Shown: positions 1-8,075 of the stretch, piece by piece
How positions within the stretch are numbered: the stretch's first letter is position 1
Layout of the letters: every line of letters begins with the position of its first letter
Source of the DNA: a virus
DNA length: 40,057 nucleotides
Strand: one strand, 5' to 3'
Virus record (IMG/VR): IMGVR_UViG_3300025120_000163
Location: 1 to 40,057 of that record
The notes under the pieces: model-generated
The model's input: the letters and a program-made list of their open reading frames with translations, nothing else
What the model was told of the DNA's origin: nothing
The model's database searches: none
Made by a program: the position numbers and the translations under genes

Positions 1-330
1 GCTCATCTTTGTGCCGTATGTTGCCATTCTAATTGCAATCAAGATGGCATCAACATCTATGCTGGGCATATGCCAAGCATTTTTAATTGCAGGCACACAA
101 CTTTGAATTACTGTGACAGTGGCTTCGCCATTCAACAACGCATCTGGAGTTTTGAATATCAATTCATCTTTTGCTGTCATTGGATACACAGCAACTTCTC
201 CTGATTCAGAAACTTCAATGGCTCCATCAGGATAGTATTTGTAACCGCTTGGCAATTTAATAAATTGTTTGGGCTGTCTGTAATACTTCTTTAAAGGATT
301 AACATTTTGTCCTGGTTGCGATTCTGTCAT
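1..330 (-). CDS. gp26: T4 gp26-like baseplate hub subunit (5' part, runs off window)
   Basis: This reverse-strand reading frame opens with ATG at 330-328 and stays open for 110 codons to the window edge, so the C-terminal part is missing. A good ribosome site, GGAG, lies seven bases upstream of the ATG. The protein reads NPLKKYYRQPKQFIKLPS near residues 11-28, then MTAKDELIFKTPDALLNGEA around 61-80, then VIQSCVPAI and MPSIDVDAILIAIRMATYG. This matches my memory of the gp26-type baseplate hub proteins of T4-like phages, which are conserved in marine members. The family acts in assembly of the central baseplate hub. It is the only gene on this strand and is transcribed divergently from the tape-measure-like gene. 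The family call is fairly secure; the exact T4 number is less so. Confidence 0.72.
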   Translation of the reverse strand, partial: MTESQPGQNVNPLKKYYRQPKQFIKLPSGYKYYPDGAIEVSESGEVAVYPMTAKDELIFKTPDALLNGEATVTVIQSCVPAIKNAWHMPSIDVDAILIAIRMATYGTKMS

Positions 331-421
331 TTTATTCTCCATAAATACTAAAAACTAATTTGTACTTTCTTAATATACACATATTTAGTATTGAGGGTTA
401 AGTGCGTACATAATGATTGGA

Positions 422-429
422 TTTAAATA
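422..429 (+). promoter_or_regulatory. Possible T4-type late promoter before the tape-measure-like gene
   Basis: TTTAAATA differs by one base from the T4 late consensus TATAAATA and ends 12 bases before the ATG at 442. A second candidate, CATAAATA at 340-347, lies further upstream in the divergent gap. Which one is used cannot be told from sequence. Confidence 0.35.
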
Positions 430-441
430 CAATTTGGTAAC

Positions 442-2625
442 ATGGCAGATTTTACAATAGATGATCTAGTAAAAGCACTTGAAGGCTCGGGCATTGCCAA
501 GGACGTCACACTCAAAAGATTGGTAAAGACGTTAGGCGGAACTACGACTGACCTATCCAAAACTTTGAATTTAACCGGCAAAGAAGCCGAAATCATGAAG
601 AAAAAGATGGCGGATCTGGGCGATGAGTTGGAAGACACAGCAGACGGGTTAACTGCACTTCAAAAAGTCAACAACTTATTATCAATTGGAGTAGGCACAG
701 TGACGGGCAATCTTTCTTCACTAGGATCCTCAACAAGAATGTTGGGAGAGCAGTTTGGTGAATTAGGTTCTTTGGTTGGCGACACTCTAGGATATCTTGT
801 AGATAGATTAAGTGAAAATGTTGACTTCTATAGATCCATTTCACAAATAGGTGGAGCGGCAGGACAAAGCATCAGTAATCTAAGAAAGATTTCAGGCGAA
901 ACAGGATTATCATTAGATCAATTGACAGACTCGATCACATCTGCAGGAGGCAATCTTGCATTGTTGGGTGGAACTACTGGACAAGGTGTTAAAATATTTA
1001 CAGGTGCATTAAGAGATTTATCACAAGGCGAAACATTTGAAAAGTTTTCTGCTTTAGGTTTTACTATGGCTGAGATAGCACAAAGTACAGCAGAATATTT
1101 AGAACTTCAAACACAATTGGGTAGAACACAAACAATGACAGAAGCACAACTGTCGACAGAAACAGCAGAGTACCTAAACAATTTAGATTTATTATCAAGA
1201 CTGACAGGAAAAAATAGACAAGCACTGCAACAAGAAATGCAAGAACGTGCCAAAGACACAAGATTAAGTTTACAACTTTCCGGTATGTCACAAAAGCAAC
1301 AACGTGAAATAAATGGTGCATTGTCTATGACTGGAAATGTTTCCAAACAAATGGAAAGCAGTATTAGAAATTTAATTGCAACAGACGGTGTGGCAATGAA
1401 TGCCAGAGAGGCAGGAATTTTAGAAATCAACGGCATGAGAGAAGCCATTCACGGTTTAGCAAGAGGTGAAACAGGATCAGCTCAACAATTGATGTCTGTG
1501 TTCCAAACAGCGGCAAACGAAACTGCCAACATGACTGCTGAAGATAGACAACGAACAGCACAATTAAAACAATTAGGCGTAGACTTCTTTGACGTTAGAT
1601 TCGAAACACTAGGATTTAAAAATGCTCTTGGAGATATTAAACAGGCTACAGAAGAACAAACTAAAGCACAAGAAGTTGGAACAAAGAGTGCTCTACAATT
1701 TGACAGATCCACACAGAGATTGAGAACAGCCTTTCAAGCATTGTTGGCACCAGTAACAGATTTATTAAGTGGTGTGATCGGAGGACTTGCAAGTGCCATT
1801 GAAGGTATGGCGTCAGGCATCAACTCATTAAAAGATACGTTCGGAGAACTGGGAGGTTCTATTGCAGGAGTAATTGCATTGATAGCCGGTGCTGGAATAG
1901 GCAAAATGGCGATAGGTGGCGGTGCTTCGGCAATCGGCGCAGGCATAGGAAAAGTAAAAGGTATGTTTGGTGGCAATAAACCAGCCACAAGTGTGTTGTC
2001 CAAAGGCGGTGCAGGTGCAGGCGGAATGCTTGGATCAACAGGTGCAGGTATGAAAGGACTAGCAGGAGGCTTAAGAGCATTTGCAAATCCACAAACAATA
2101 TTAGGTGCAACATCATTTGCGGCATCGATTGCCATTATAGGTGCAGGTTTAGCCGCGGCAACTTGGTTGATGGGAGGAGCATTAGAAAAATTTGCTTCTG
2201 GTTTAGGAGCCGTAGGAGAAGTTGATGGTAAAAATTTATTAGCAGTTGCTAAAGGTTCAACAGCATTGGCAGGTGCCATGGCAGTTATGGGTGCAGGTAG
2301 CACAGCAAGTGCAGTTACAGGCTTCTTTGGTAAGATTTTTGGTTCTGGTCCAGAAAATTTCGCCAAAAACTTGAATAAAACACTCGATGAGCTTGACAAA
2401 GACAAGATAGACATGTATGCTAACAGTTTAGATAACTTAGGAAATGCAATGACAAGTTTAAGAAGTGGAATGATGGGATCAACAACGGCATCCGCAAGTT
2501 CAACCGGAGACAAGTTGGATCAGTTAAATAGTACGATGGAACAAATTTTGATGGCAATGAGTGATGGCAATCGTTACAACAGAATAACTTCACAAGCAAC
2601 AACAGAAATATCGGATACAGTATAA
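442..2625 (+). CDS. Putative tail tape-measure-like structural protein
   Basis: This 727-aa protein has a polar, helix-rich N-terminal two thirds full of Q, E, K, T and A. A strongly hydrophobic Gly/Ala-rich region follows, with membrane-like stretches near residues 468-510 (SIAGVIALIAGAGIG) and 552-580. The tail is polar again. Long helical proteins with a hydrophobic Gly/Ala section are typical of tape-measure proteins, which set tail length and leave the tail during DNA entry. The site between a gp26-like hub gene and the portal gene fits a tail role. I see no clear residue-level match to T4 gp29, so another internal tail or injected virion protein is possible. The stop codon overlaps the portal start (TAATG), which suggests coupled translation. 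Confidence 0.5.
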   Translation: MADFTIDDLVKALEGSGIAKDVTLKRLVKTLGGTTTDLSKTLNLTGKEAEIMKKKMADLGDELEDTADGLTALQKVNNLLSIGVGTVTGNLSSLGSSTRMLGEQFGELGSLVGDTLGYLVDRLSENVDFYRSISQIGGAAGQSISNLRKISGETGLSLDQLTDSITSAGGNLALLGGTTGQGVKIFTGALRDLSQGETFEKFSALGFTMAEIAQSTAEYLELQTQLGRTQTMTEAQLSTETAEYLNNLDLLSRLTGKNRQALQQEMQERAKDTRLSLQLSGMSQKQQREINGALSMTGNVSKQMESSIRNLIATDGVAMNAREAGILEINGMREAIHGLARGETGSAQQLMSVFQTAANETANMTAEDRQRTAQLKQLGVDFFDVRFETLGFKNALGDIKQATEEQTKAQEVGTKSALQFDRSTQRLRTAFQALLAPVTDLLSGVIGGLASAIEGMASGINSLKDTFGELGGSIAGVIALIAGAGIGKMAIGGGASAIGAGIGKVKGMFGGNKPATSVLSKGGAGAGGMLGSTGAGMKGLAGGLRAFANPQTILGATSFAASIAIIGAGLAAATWLMGGALEKFASGLGAVGEVDGKNLLAVAKGSTALAGAMAVMGAGSTASAVTGFFGKIFGSGPENFAKNLNKTLDELDKDKIDMYANSLDNLGNAMTSLRSGMMGSTTASASSTGDKLDQLNSTMEQILMAMSDGNRYNRITSQATTEISDTV

Positions 2626-4346
2626 TGAGTTGGAAAAAATATTTTACAGAAGTGCCACTATCAGACGGCACAGGCGGAATGAATTCACCTTTAGGTGGAG
2701 GAATTGGTGGAAAGGCTGGACCAGCCAAAACAAACTACTCATCATATCTTCCAGATGTGTACAGCGGTGCACCAAACAGAATTGAAAGATACGGACAATA
2801 CAATGTGATGGATTTAGATTCAGAAGTGAATGCCGCATTGGATATCCTAGCAGAATTTTGCACACAAAACAATACACAAAACAATACACCATTCAAATTT
2901 GAATACAATCAGAAAGCAACTAATACAGAAATACAAATCATAGAACAATACCTGCACCAATGGTGCAAAATGAACGACTTTTCTAAACGTGTGTTTAAGA
3001 TTATGCGTAACGTGTTCAAGTATGGTGATGCATTTTTTATTAGAGATCCGGAAACAAAGAAAATGTTTCACGTTGATCCAGCAAAAGTAACAAAAATAAT
3101 TGTAAATGAAAGCACAGGTAAAACTCCTGAGCAATATGTTGTAAAAGATATCAATTTTAACTTTAAAAGTCTTGTAGCAACTACACCTTATCAAACAACA
3201 GGCAATGTTACTGGCGGTGGATCAGGATATTTGACTGGCGGAGTAAGAGGAATGACTGGAGTGGACAATACATCAGCACCAGGAACAAGATTTGGCACAG
3301 GACAAAGAGAAATTGCTGTTGATGCCGAACACATGGTGCATTTAAGTTTAAGTGAAGGACTGGACAACAACTTTCCGTTTGGTAATTCACTGTTGGAAAG
3401 CATTTTTAAAGTTTACAAACAAAAAGAATTACTGGAAGACGCAATTATAATCTACAGAGTACAAAGAGCACCTGAAAGAAGAGTGTTTTACATTGACGTA
3501 GGTAATATGCCAAGTCACTTGGCAATGCAATTTGTGGAAAGAGTTAAAACAGAGATTCATCAAAGACGTATTCCTTCATCAACAGGTGGTGGAACAAACG
3601 TTGTAGACAGTTCTTATAATCCACTATCAATCAACGAGGACTATTTCTTCCCACAAACAGCAGAAGGAAGAGGTTCTAAAGTAGAAACATTACCAGGTGG
3701 TACTAACCTTGGTGAGATTGATGACCTAAAATACTTTACAAACAAATTATTAAGAGGTTTAAGAATACCAAGTTCATATTTGCCAACAGGTGCAGACGAT
3801 TCGCAAAGCAGTTTCAATGATGGCAGAGTAGGAACAGCATACATTCAAGAACTAAGGTTCAACAAATACTGTGAAAGACTACAAAATTTAGTATCAGATG
3901 AATTTAATCAAGAGTTCAAACGTTACCTTTTAGAAAAAGGTGTGAACATTGACACAGCAATGTTTGATATCAAGTTTCAACCACCAATGAACTTTGCTTC
4001 TTACAGACAAGCAGAAGTAGACAACAACAGAATTTCCACATACACGCAAATAGCAACAGTGCCATTTGTTAGCAAACGTTATGCTCTATCTAGATTCTTA
4101 GGATTAACTCCAGAAGAGATGGCAGAAAACGAAAGAATGTGGAGAGAAGAAAATGATGAATCTATGTCAGGTAAACCAACCACTTCAGCAACTGAATTGA
4201 GAAGTGCAGGAGTCAGCACAGCAGGTATTCAAGCAGATTTAGATGCGGCGGAACCAGCAGAAGAACCAGGTGATCCTGCAGACAACACAGGCACTCCTAC
4301 TCCAACAGGAGACACAGGTGGCGGAACTCCAACTCCGGGCCAGTAA
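2625..4346 (+). CDS. gp20: Portal vertex protein of head (T4 gp20 family)
   Basis: This 573-aa protein forms the dodecameric portal at one capsid vertex. It starts head assembly and serves as the DNA-packaging channel and tail-attachment site. Recognisable gp20 features include RIERYGQYNVMDLDSEVNAA near residues 52-71, the KIMRNVFKYGDAFFIRD stretch near 125-141, RVQRAPERRVFYIDVGN around 281-297, and a DDSQSSFNDGRVGTAYIQEL block near 388-407. Length is close to that of T4-like portals (about 520-570 aa). The C-terminal 50 residues are low complexity, rich in P, T, G and E. The ATG overlaps the previous stop by one base. The following genes (prohead core, gp21, gp22, gp23) complete the standard T4 head cluster. 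Confidence 0.95.
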   Translation: MSWKKYFTEVPLSDGTGGMNSPLGGGIGGKAGPAKTNYSSYLPDVYSGAPNRIERYGQYNVMDLDSEVNAALDILAEFCTQNNTQNNTPFKFEYNQKATNTEIQIIEQYLHQWCKMNDFSKRVFKIMRNVFKYGDAFFIRDPETKKMFHVDPAKVTKIIVNESTGKTPEQYVVKDINFNFKSLVATTPYQTTGNVTGGGSGYLTGGVRGMTGVDNTSAPGTRFGTGQREIAVDAEHMVHLSLSEGLDNNFPFGNSLLESIFKVYKQKELLEDAIIIYRVQRAPERRVFYIDVGNMPSHLAMQFVERVKTEIHQRRIPSSTGGGTNVVDSSYNPLSINEDYFFPQTAEGRGSKVETLPGGTNLGEIDDLKYFTNKLLRGLRIPSSYLPTGADDSQSSFNDGRVGTAYIQELRFNKYCERLQNLVSDEFNQEFKRYLLEKGVNIDTAMFDIKFQPPMNFASYRQAEVDNNRISTYTQIATVPFVSKRYALSRFLGLTPEEMAENERMWREENDESMSGKPTTSATELRSAGVSTAGIQADLDAAEPAEEPGDPADNTGTPTPTGDTGGGTPTPGQ

Positions 4347-4347
4347 G

Positions 4348-4355
4348 TATAAATA
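4348..4355 (+). promoter_or_regulatory. T4-type late promoter (perfect TATAAATA)
   Basis: An exact TATAAATA ends five bases before the ATG at 4361. T4 late transcripts begin roughly six bases after this box, so the message would start at or just inside the next start codon. Confidence 0.6.
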
Positions 4356-4360
4356 ATTTT

Positions 4361-4600
4361 ATGATATTACGTGAACTTTTTTATTACGATCAGACAACAA
4401 CAGAGCCAGGTGAGCAGAAACAATATGATGCCACTGCTGATCAGTCTATTATGTCATTAGACGACACACGTAAAACTAGACTGTCATTAAAACAGATTAA
4501 CAAAGCAAGAAAAGCCGGAGAATTTCACAAAGACGAACAAGAAAAAGAGTTAGACTTTGTGAGACAGATGTACGGTGCCGCTAACCAACCGGAAATGTAA
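4361..4600 (+). CDS. Small conserved T4-like head-module protein, function unknown
   Basis: This 79-aa charged protein has a central SLDDTRKTRLSLKQINKAR motif (residues 32-50) followed by an acidic and basic helix ending QEKELDFVRQMYG. Small proteins with a LDDTRKTRLTLRQIN-type core sit between portal and prohead genes in marine T4-like phages, as I recall them; no function is established to my knowledge. It lies 14 bases after the portal stop and three bases before the next gene. No Shine-Dalgarno site is visible before the ATG, and a perfect late promoter abuts it, so it may be read from a leaderless message. A minor prohead-core role, like T4 gp67 or gp68, is a guess from position only. 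Confidence 0.6.
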   Translation: MILRELFYYDQTTTEPGEQKQYDATADQSIMSLDDTRKTRLSLKQINKARKAGEFHKDEQEKELDFVRQMYGAANQPEM

Positions 4601-4603
4601 TAA

Positions 4604-5191
4604 ATGTCTATTGCTTTTGTATTAGGCAATGGTCTCAGTCGCAAACCAGTTCCCCTAGAACCTTTACAACAGTTTGGCAAAGTATATGCCTGCAATGCTG
4701 TTTACAGAACTTACACACCCAATTATCTAGTGGCAGTAGATGCCAAAATGATTAATGAGATCTGTTTGGCAGGTGCTCAATTCAATGTTCCAGTATGGAC
4801 TAATCCAAATAGAGCATATAAAAAGTACAAAGGGTTAAACTTCTTTGAACCCAGCCTAGGATGGTCATCAGGACCCACAGCACTGTGGTTAGCATCAAAA
4901 AATATGCATCAATTGATATACTTGTTGGGTTTTGACTTCACGGGCACCACTGAAGGCAAACTGAACAACATATACGGTGACACACCCAACTACAAAAAGA
5001 ATTCAGACACTGCCACATACCACGGCAATTGGAACCGACAAACCAGCATTATCCTACAGAAAAATTCATTAAAGAGATATATACGAGTAGTGCCGGAAGG
5101 TACTGATGTTTTTGAGGCTAAAGACCTTAAGAAGTTTACGAATTACAGTGAAATCACTGTGCAAGAGTTCAAAAGACGCTATCATTTATAA
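4604..5191 (+). CDS. Rossmann-like GNGxS protein, possible glycosyltransferase relative
   Basis: This 195-aa protein begins SIAFVLGNGLSRKPVPLEPL, a beta strand followed by a GNGxS loop. YACNAVYRTYTPNYLVAVD (residues 28-46) comes next. The GNGPS-type start followed by a CN-x-Y segment is shared by GT42 sialyltransferases and DUF115-like proteins, where the loop helps bind the nucleotide sugar. Later segments include WSSGPTALWLAS and YLLGFDFTG. It is one residue step from a GT42-like N-terminus, but I cannot confirm the catalytic histidines of that family. It sits inside the head-assembly cluster, which is odd for an enzyme. Function is therefore open: glycan transfer to a virion protein, or a repurposed Rossmann fold. 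Confidence 0.55.
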   Translation: MSIAFVLGNGLSRKPVPLEPLQQFGKVYACNAVYRTYTPNYLVAVDAKMINEICLAGAQFNVPVWTNPNRAYKKYKGLNFFEPSLGWSSGPTALWLASKNMHQLIYLLGFDFTGTTEGKLNNIYGDTPNYKKNSDTATYHGNWNRQTSIILQKNSLKRYIRVVPEGTDVFEAKDLKKFTNYSEITVQEFKRRYHL

Positions 5192-5205
5192 AATCTGCGT
5201 CAAAC

Positions 5206-5239
5206 GGGTCAGTATCGACCCATTATCTACCTGTTTTTT
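5206..5239 (+). terminator. Weak stem-loop with downstream T-run
   Basis: GGGTC (5206-5210) pairs with GACCC (5217-5221) around a six-base loop. A run of six T lies at 5234-5239, 12 bases further on. The gap is too long for a classic intrinsic terminator, so this may only be a weak stop or an RNA-processing hairpin between the GNGxS gene and the prohead core gene. Confidence 0.3.
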
Positions 5240-5248
5240 CACCTATCG

Positions 5249-5256
5249 GTTAAATA
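5249..5256 (+). promoter_or_regulatory. Degenerate T4-type late promoter
   Basis: GTTAAATA keeps the TAAATA core but has two mismatches to TATAAATA. It lies 43 bases before the ATG of the prohead core gene and could drive the prohead core, gp21, gp22 and gp23 genes. Confidence 0.35.
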
Positions 5257-5299
5257 ATACATGACAGTCTTATCATTAACAGTTAATAGGAGAAAAACA

Positions 5300-6310
5300 A
5301 TGTCAGATAAAAGTAAATTCGAGCAAATGCTTGAAAAATTAGTCGCTGACGATAGAACAGCGGCAGAAGAAATTTTCCATGATATCGTTGTGGAAAAATC
5401 AAGATCAATCTATGAAGGTCTTTTAGAAAATGATATCAAAGATATCGAAGTAGAAGAAACTTCAAAAGAAGACTCAAAAGAAGAAGAAACAACAGAAGCG
5501 TCTAAAGAAGCAAAAGAAGACGATAAAGTTGAAGAAAAAACTTCAGAAGAGTCAAAAGAAGACGACGCAGTTGAAGAAGCATCAAAAGACGAAACTTCAA
5601 AAGAAGAAGAAACTAAAGAAGAAGAGTCAAAAGATGAAGAAGCAACAGATGAGTCTTTATTAGATATAGAAAATCAAGAAATAGCACCAGCAGTTGAAGT
5701 AGGTGGAGATGCAACAGACGATATGGTTGCTGACATCGAAGCACCAGCAGGTGACATGGACAACGGCGACGACTCTGAAAAAGGTGAAGAAGAAATCGAA
5801 GACAGAGTAGTTGACCTAGAAGATGCTATTGATGACCTTAAAGCCGAATTTGAAAAAATGATGGGCGATGAGGACAAAGGCGACGACGCTGAAGGCGACG
5901 ACGCTGAAGATAACGGTGACGAAAAAGAAGACGAAGCCGTTGTAGATCAATCAGCAGAGGGAGAAACTTTACAAGTTGCTCCTGAACTTGGTGAACAACC
6001 AGCAGTAGAAACAGCAGAACCTAAAACAGCAAGTGAAGAAATTAGAGAATATGTGAACAAAGTAGGCGTAACGCATACAGATGGTTCAGATAACTCTAAA
6101 TCACCAGTTGCTGGCAAAAATGATATGGGCGGAACGGCTTCTAACATCGCTAAAGGCGGTGAGGAAACAGGTAGTAAAGCACCTGCTCCAAAAGAAGATA
6201 ACGCAGGTAACATTAATGTACCAGGCGCTAAAGCGAAACCTGTTGCGGCACCAAAGGCCAAGACTAGCACAGAAGATGATTCTTCTGCAAAGTCAACAAT
6301 TGGCAGTTAA
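5300..6310 (+). CDS. Acidic prohead core (gp67-like) protein
   Basis: This protein has 336 aa. The start at 5300 is chosen because AGGAGA at 5288-5293 is well spaced from it; an in-frame ATG at 5261 has no ribosome site. The N-terminus (FEQMLEKLVADDRTAAEEIF, then VVEKSRSIYEGLLEND) matches what I know of prohead core proteins in marine T4-like phages. Residues about 50-125 are an extreme Glu/Lys/Ser/Asp repeat (SKEEE type), and a second acidic stretch contains a duplicated GDDAE unit. The C-terminus carries a conserved-looking HTDGSDNSKSPVAGKNDMGG segment. Such proteins fill the prohead interior and are degraded by gp21. Position between portal and protease supports this. The exact T4 counterpart (gp67 or gp68) cannot be fixed by sequence. 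Confidence 0.7.
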   Translation: MSDKSKFEQMLEKLVADDRTAAEEIFHDIVVEKSRSIYEGLLENDIKDIEVEETSKEDSKEEETTEASKEAKEDDKVEEKTSEESKEDDAVEEASKDETSKEEETKEEESKDEEATDESLLDIENQEIAPAVEVGGDATDDMVADIEAPAGDMDNGDDSEKGEEEIEDRVVDLEDAIDDLKAEFEKMMGDEDKGDDAEGDDAEDNGDEKEDEAVVDQSAEGETLQVAPELGEQPAVETAEPKTASEEIREYVNKVGVTHTDGSDNSKSPVAGKNDMGGTASNIAKGGEETGSKAPAPKEDNAGNINVPGAKAKPVAAPKAKTSTEDDSSAKSTIGS

Positions 6311-6332
6311 TAAGGTAGTATAAGGAAAACGG

Positions 6333-6956
6333 ATGTTATCATTACGTGAGACGCTCACTTTCGACCAGGCGGGTATAGTCGTTGAGACTAAGGACGAACA
6401 CAACGGTAAATCCCTTTACATGAAGGGAATCTGCATTCAGGGAGGTGTTAAAAACGCCAACCAAAGAGTGTATCCTGTTAACGAAATCCAGAGGGCTGTC
6501 AGCACACTTAACGATCAAGTCACTGGTGGATATAGTGTTCTCGGCGAAGTTGATCATCCAGAAGGCCTTAATATTAACCTAGACCGTGTCAGCCACATGG
6601 TAAACGAAATGTGGATGGACGGACCGAACGGATACGGAAAAATGAAAATTTTACCAACCCCGATGGGACAACTTGTTAAAACAATGCTGGAAAGCGGAGT
6701 TAAACTTGGTGTTTCATCCAGGGGTTCGGGTAATGTTAAAGAAGACGGATCCGGACAAGTATCAGATTTTGAAATCATCACAGTAGATATCGTTGCACAA
6801 CCATCGGCGCCAGGAGCATATCCTGAGCCAATATACGAACATCTAATGAATACAAAGGGTGGTTTAAAAGCATTTAACTCAGCAAGGGACACACAGGCAC
6901 AAAAATATCTAAAAGAACAACTAATAAACATAATTGGAAAACTCCAATCTAAATAG
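6333..6956 (+). CDS. gp21: Prohead core protease (T4 gp21 family)
   Basis: This 207-aa serine protease cleaves scaffold and capsid proteins during head maturation (herpesvirus-assemblin-like fold, MEROPS S80 group). The catalytic histidine lies in GEVDHPE (His75). The nucleophile is in GVSSRGSG (Ser128 or Ser129). A conserved acidic strand FEIITVDIVAQPSAPGA follows (Asp152). Length is close to T4 gp21 (212 aa). The ribosome site AAGGA at 6322-6326 supports this start. The N-terminal PVNEIQRAV and NQRVYP segments are also typical. Gene order core, protease, scaffold, capsid is the canonical T4 arrangement. The protease would be expected to destroy itself and the core after cleavage, as in T4. 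Confidence 0.95.
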   Translation: MLSLRETLTFDQAGIVVETKDEHNGKSLYMKGICIQGGVKNANQRVYPVNEIQRAVSTLNDQVTGGYSVLGEVDHPEGLNINLDRVSHMVNEMWMDGPNGYGKMKILPTPMGQLVKTMLESGVKLGVSSRGSGNVKEDGSGQVSDFEIITVDIVAQPSAPGAYPEPIYEHLMNTKGGLKAFNSARDTQAQKYLKEQLINIIGKLQSK

Positions 6957-6966
6957 GAGATAAAGA

Positions 6967-8055
6967 ATGTTAGAAGCACTGAAATCACTTTTTGAAACGA
7001 ACGGAATTTCGGAAGAGATCAGAGCAGAAATAGAATCCGCATGGACCCAGAAGGTTGAAGAAAACAAACTTTCTGCCACTGCTGATCTTCGTAAAGAATT
7101 TGCAGAGAAGTATGAACACGACAAAGCAAGTTTGACAGACGCTGTTGATAAAATGGTATCTGAAAGAATCGAAGCAGAAATGGCAGAGTTCGCAGAAGAC
7201 AAGAAGCAACTTGCAGAAGAAAAAGTTAAGTATGCTACTCAAATCGGTGAACACACTGAAAAGTTAAAAGCATTTGTTTTTGATCAACTTAAAGGCGAAG
7301 TTGCTGAACTACACTCAGACCAAAAAGTTATGGCAGAAAATTTTGTTAAACTTGAGGACTTCGTGGTAGAAGCTCTGTCTAAAGAAATTGCAGAATTTCA
7401 AAAAGACAAACAAGACGTTGCTGAAACAAAAGTACGTCTTATCAGAGAAGCAAAAGCACATTTTGAAAAAGTTAGAAGTAACTTTGTGAAAAAAGGTGCT
7501 GAGAAAGTGTCAGAAGTAGTGGGCAAAACTCTTAAACAAGAGATTAGTTCATTAAAAGAAGACATCGAAGCGGCTCGCAAAAACGACTTTGGTCGCAGAC
7601 TGTTTGAATCTTATCAACAAGAATATTCACAATCATTCTTGAACGAAAAAGGTGAAACAGCAAAACTTCTTAAAGTAGTGGACATAGCGAAACTACAGGC
7701 GGAAGAAGCGAAGAAGACTGTCGACGAGAAACAAAAAGTAATTGAAGCAAAAGAAAAAGAAATTGCTACAATTAAAGAAGCGGCAGAGAGAAGTGACGTA
7801 ATCAATGAGTTAGTACAACCATTGAATGCAGAACAAAAAGAAATAATGAACAATCTACTGGAGAGTGTGCAGACGGGTGCTTTACGAAAGCAATTCGAAA
7901 AGTACATACCGGCTGTTCTAAACGGTAGGACTCCAGCGAAAAAACAGGCGATAAATGAAGGCACAGAAGTAACAGGCGATAAACAAATTAACATTGTAAA
8001 CGGCAGTCAATTCAATAGCAACATCGTTGATATTAGAAGACTTGCTGGAATCTAA
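6967..8055 (+). CDS. gp22: Prohead scaffold protein (T4 gp22 family)
   Basis: This 362-aa protein is almost entirely charged alpha helix, with long coiled-coil stretches such as KTVDEKQKVIEAKEKEIATI near residues 250-270. It begins LEALKSLFETNGISEEIR, and a C-terminal KYIPAVLNGR segment precedes a short tail. Scaffold proteins of T4-like phages have this character and form the core around which gp23 assembles, before gp21 degrades them. The start has a strong AGGAG at 6955-6959. It lies between the protease and the major capsid gene, which makes the assignment firm although the sequence itself is low in unique motifs. Confidence 0.88.
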   Translation: MLEALKSLFETNGISEEIRAEIESAWTQKVEENKLSATADLRKEFAEKYEHDKASLTDAVDKMVSERIEAEMAEFAEDKKQLAEEKVKYATQIGEHTEKLKAFVFDQLKGEVAELHSDQKVMAENFVKLEDFVVEALSKEIAEFQKDKQDVAETKVRLIREAKAHFEKVRSNFVKKGAEKVSEVVGKTLKQEISSLKEDIEAARKNDFGRRLFESYQQEYSQSFLNEKGETAKLLKVVDIAKLQAEEAKKTVDEKQKVIEAKEKEIATIKEAAERSDVINELVQPLNAEQKEIMNNLLESVQTGALRKQFEKYIPAVLNGRTPAKKQAINEGTEVTGDKQINIVNGSQFNSNIVDIRRLAGI

Positions 8056-8075
8056 AACAAAAGGAGAAAATAACA

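Noticed and set aside
1734-2513. 259-codon open frame on the minus strand opposite the tape-measure-like gene
   Set aside because: It mirrors the Gly/Ala-rich codons of the plus-strand gene, giving an Ala/Pro-rich nonsense product without a ribosome site.
2867-2892. 12-base tandem repeat in the portal gene
   Set aside because: Two copies coding TQNNTQNN; a simple in-frame duplication, not a regulatory or CRISPR repeat.
5947-6270. Minus-strand open frame opposite the acidic prohead core gene
   Set aside because: Composition shadow of the Glu/Lys/Ala-rich coding strand; no motif or start signal.
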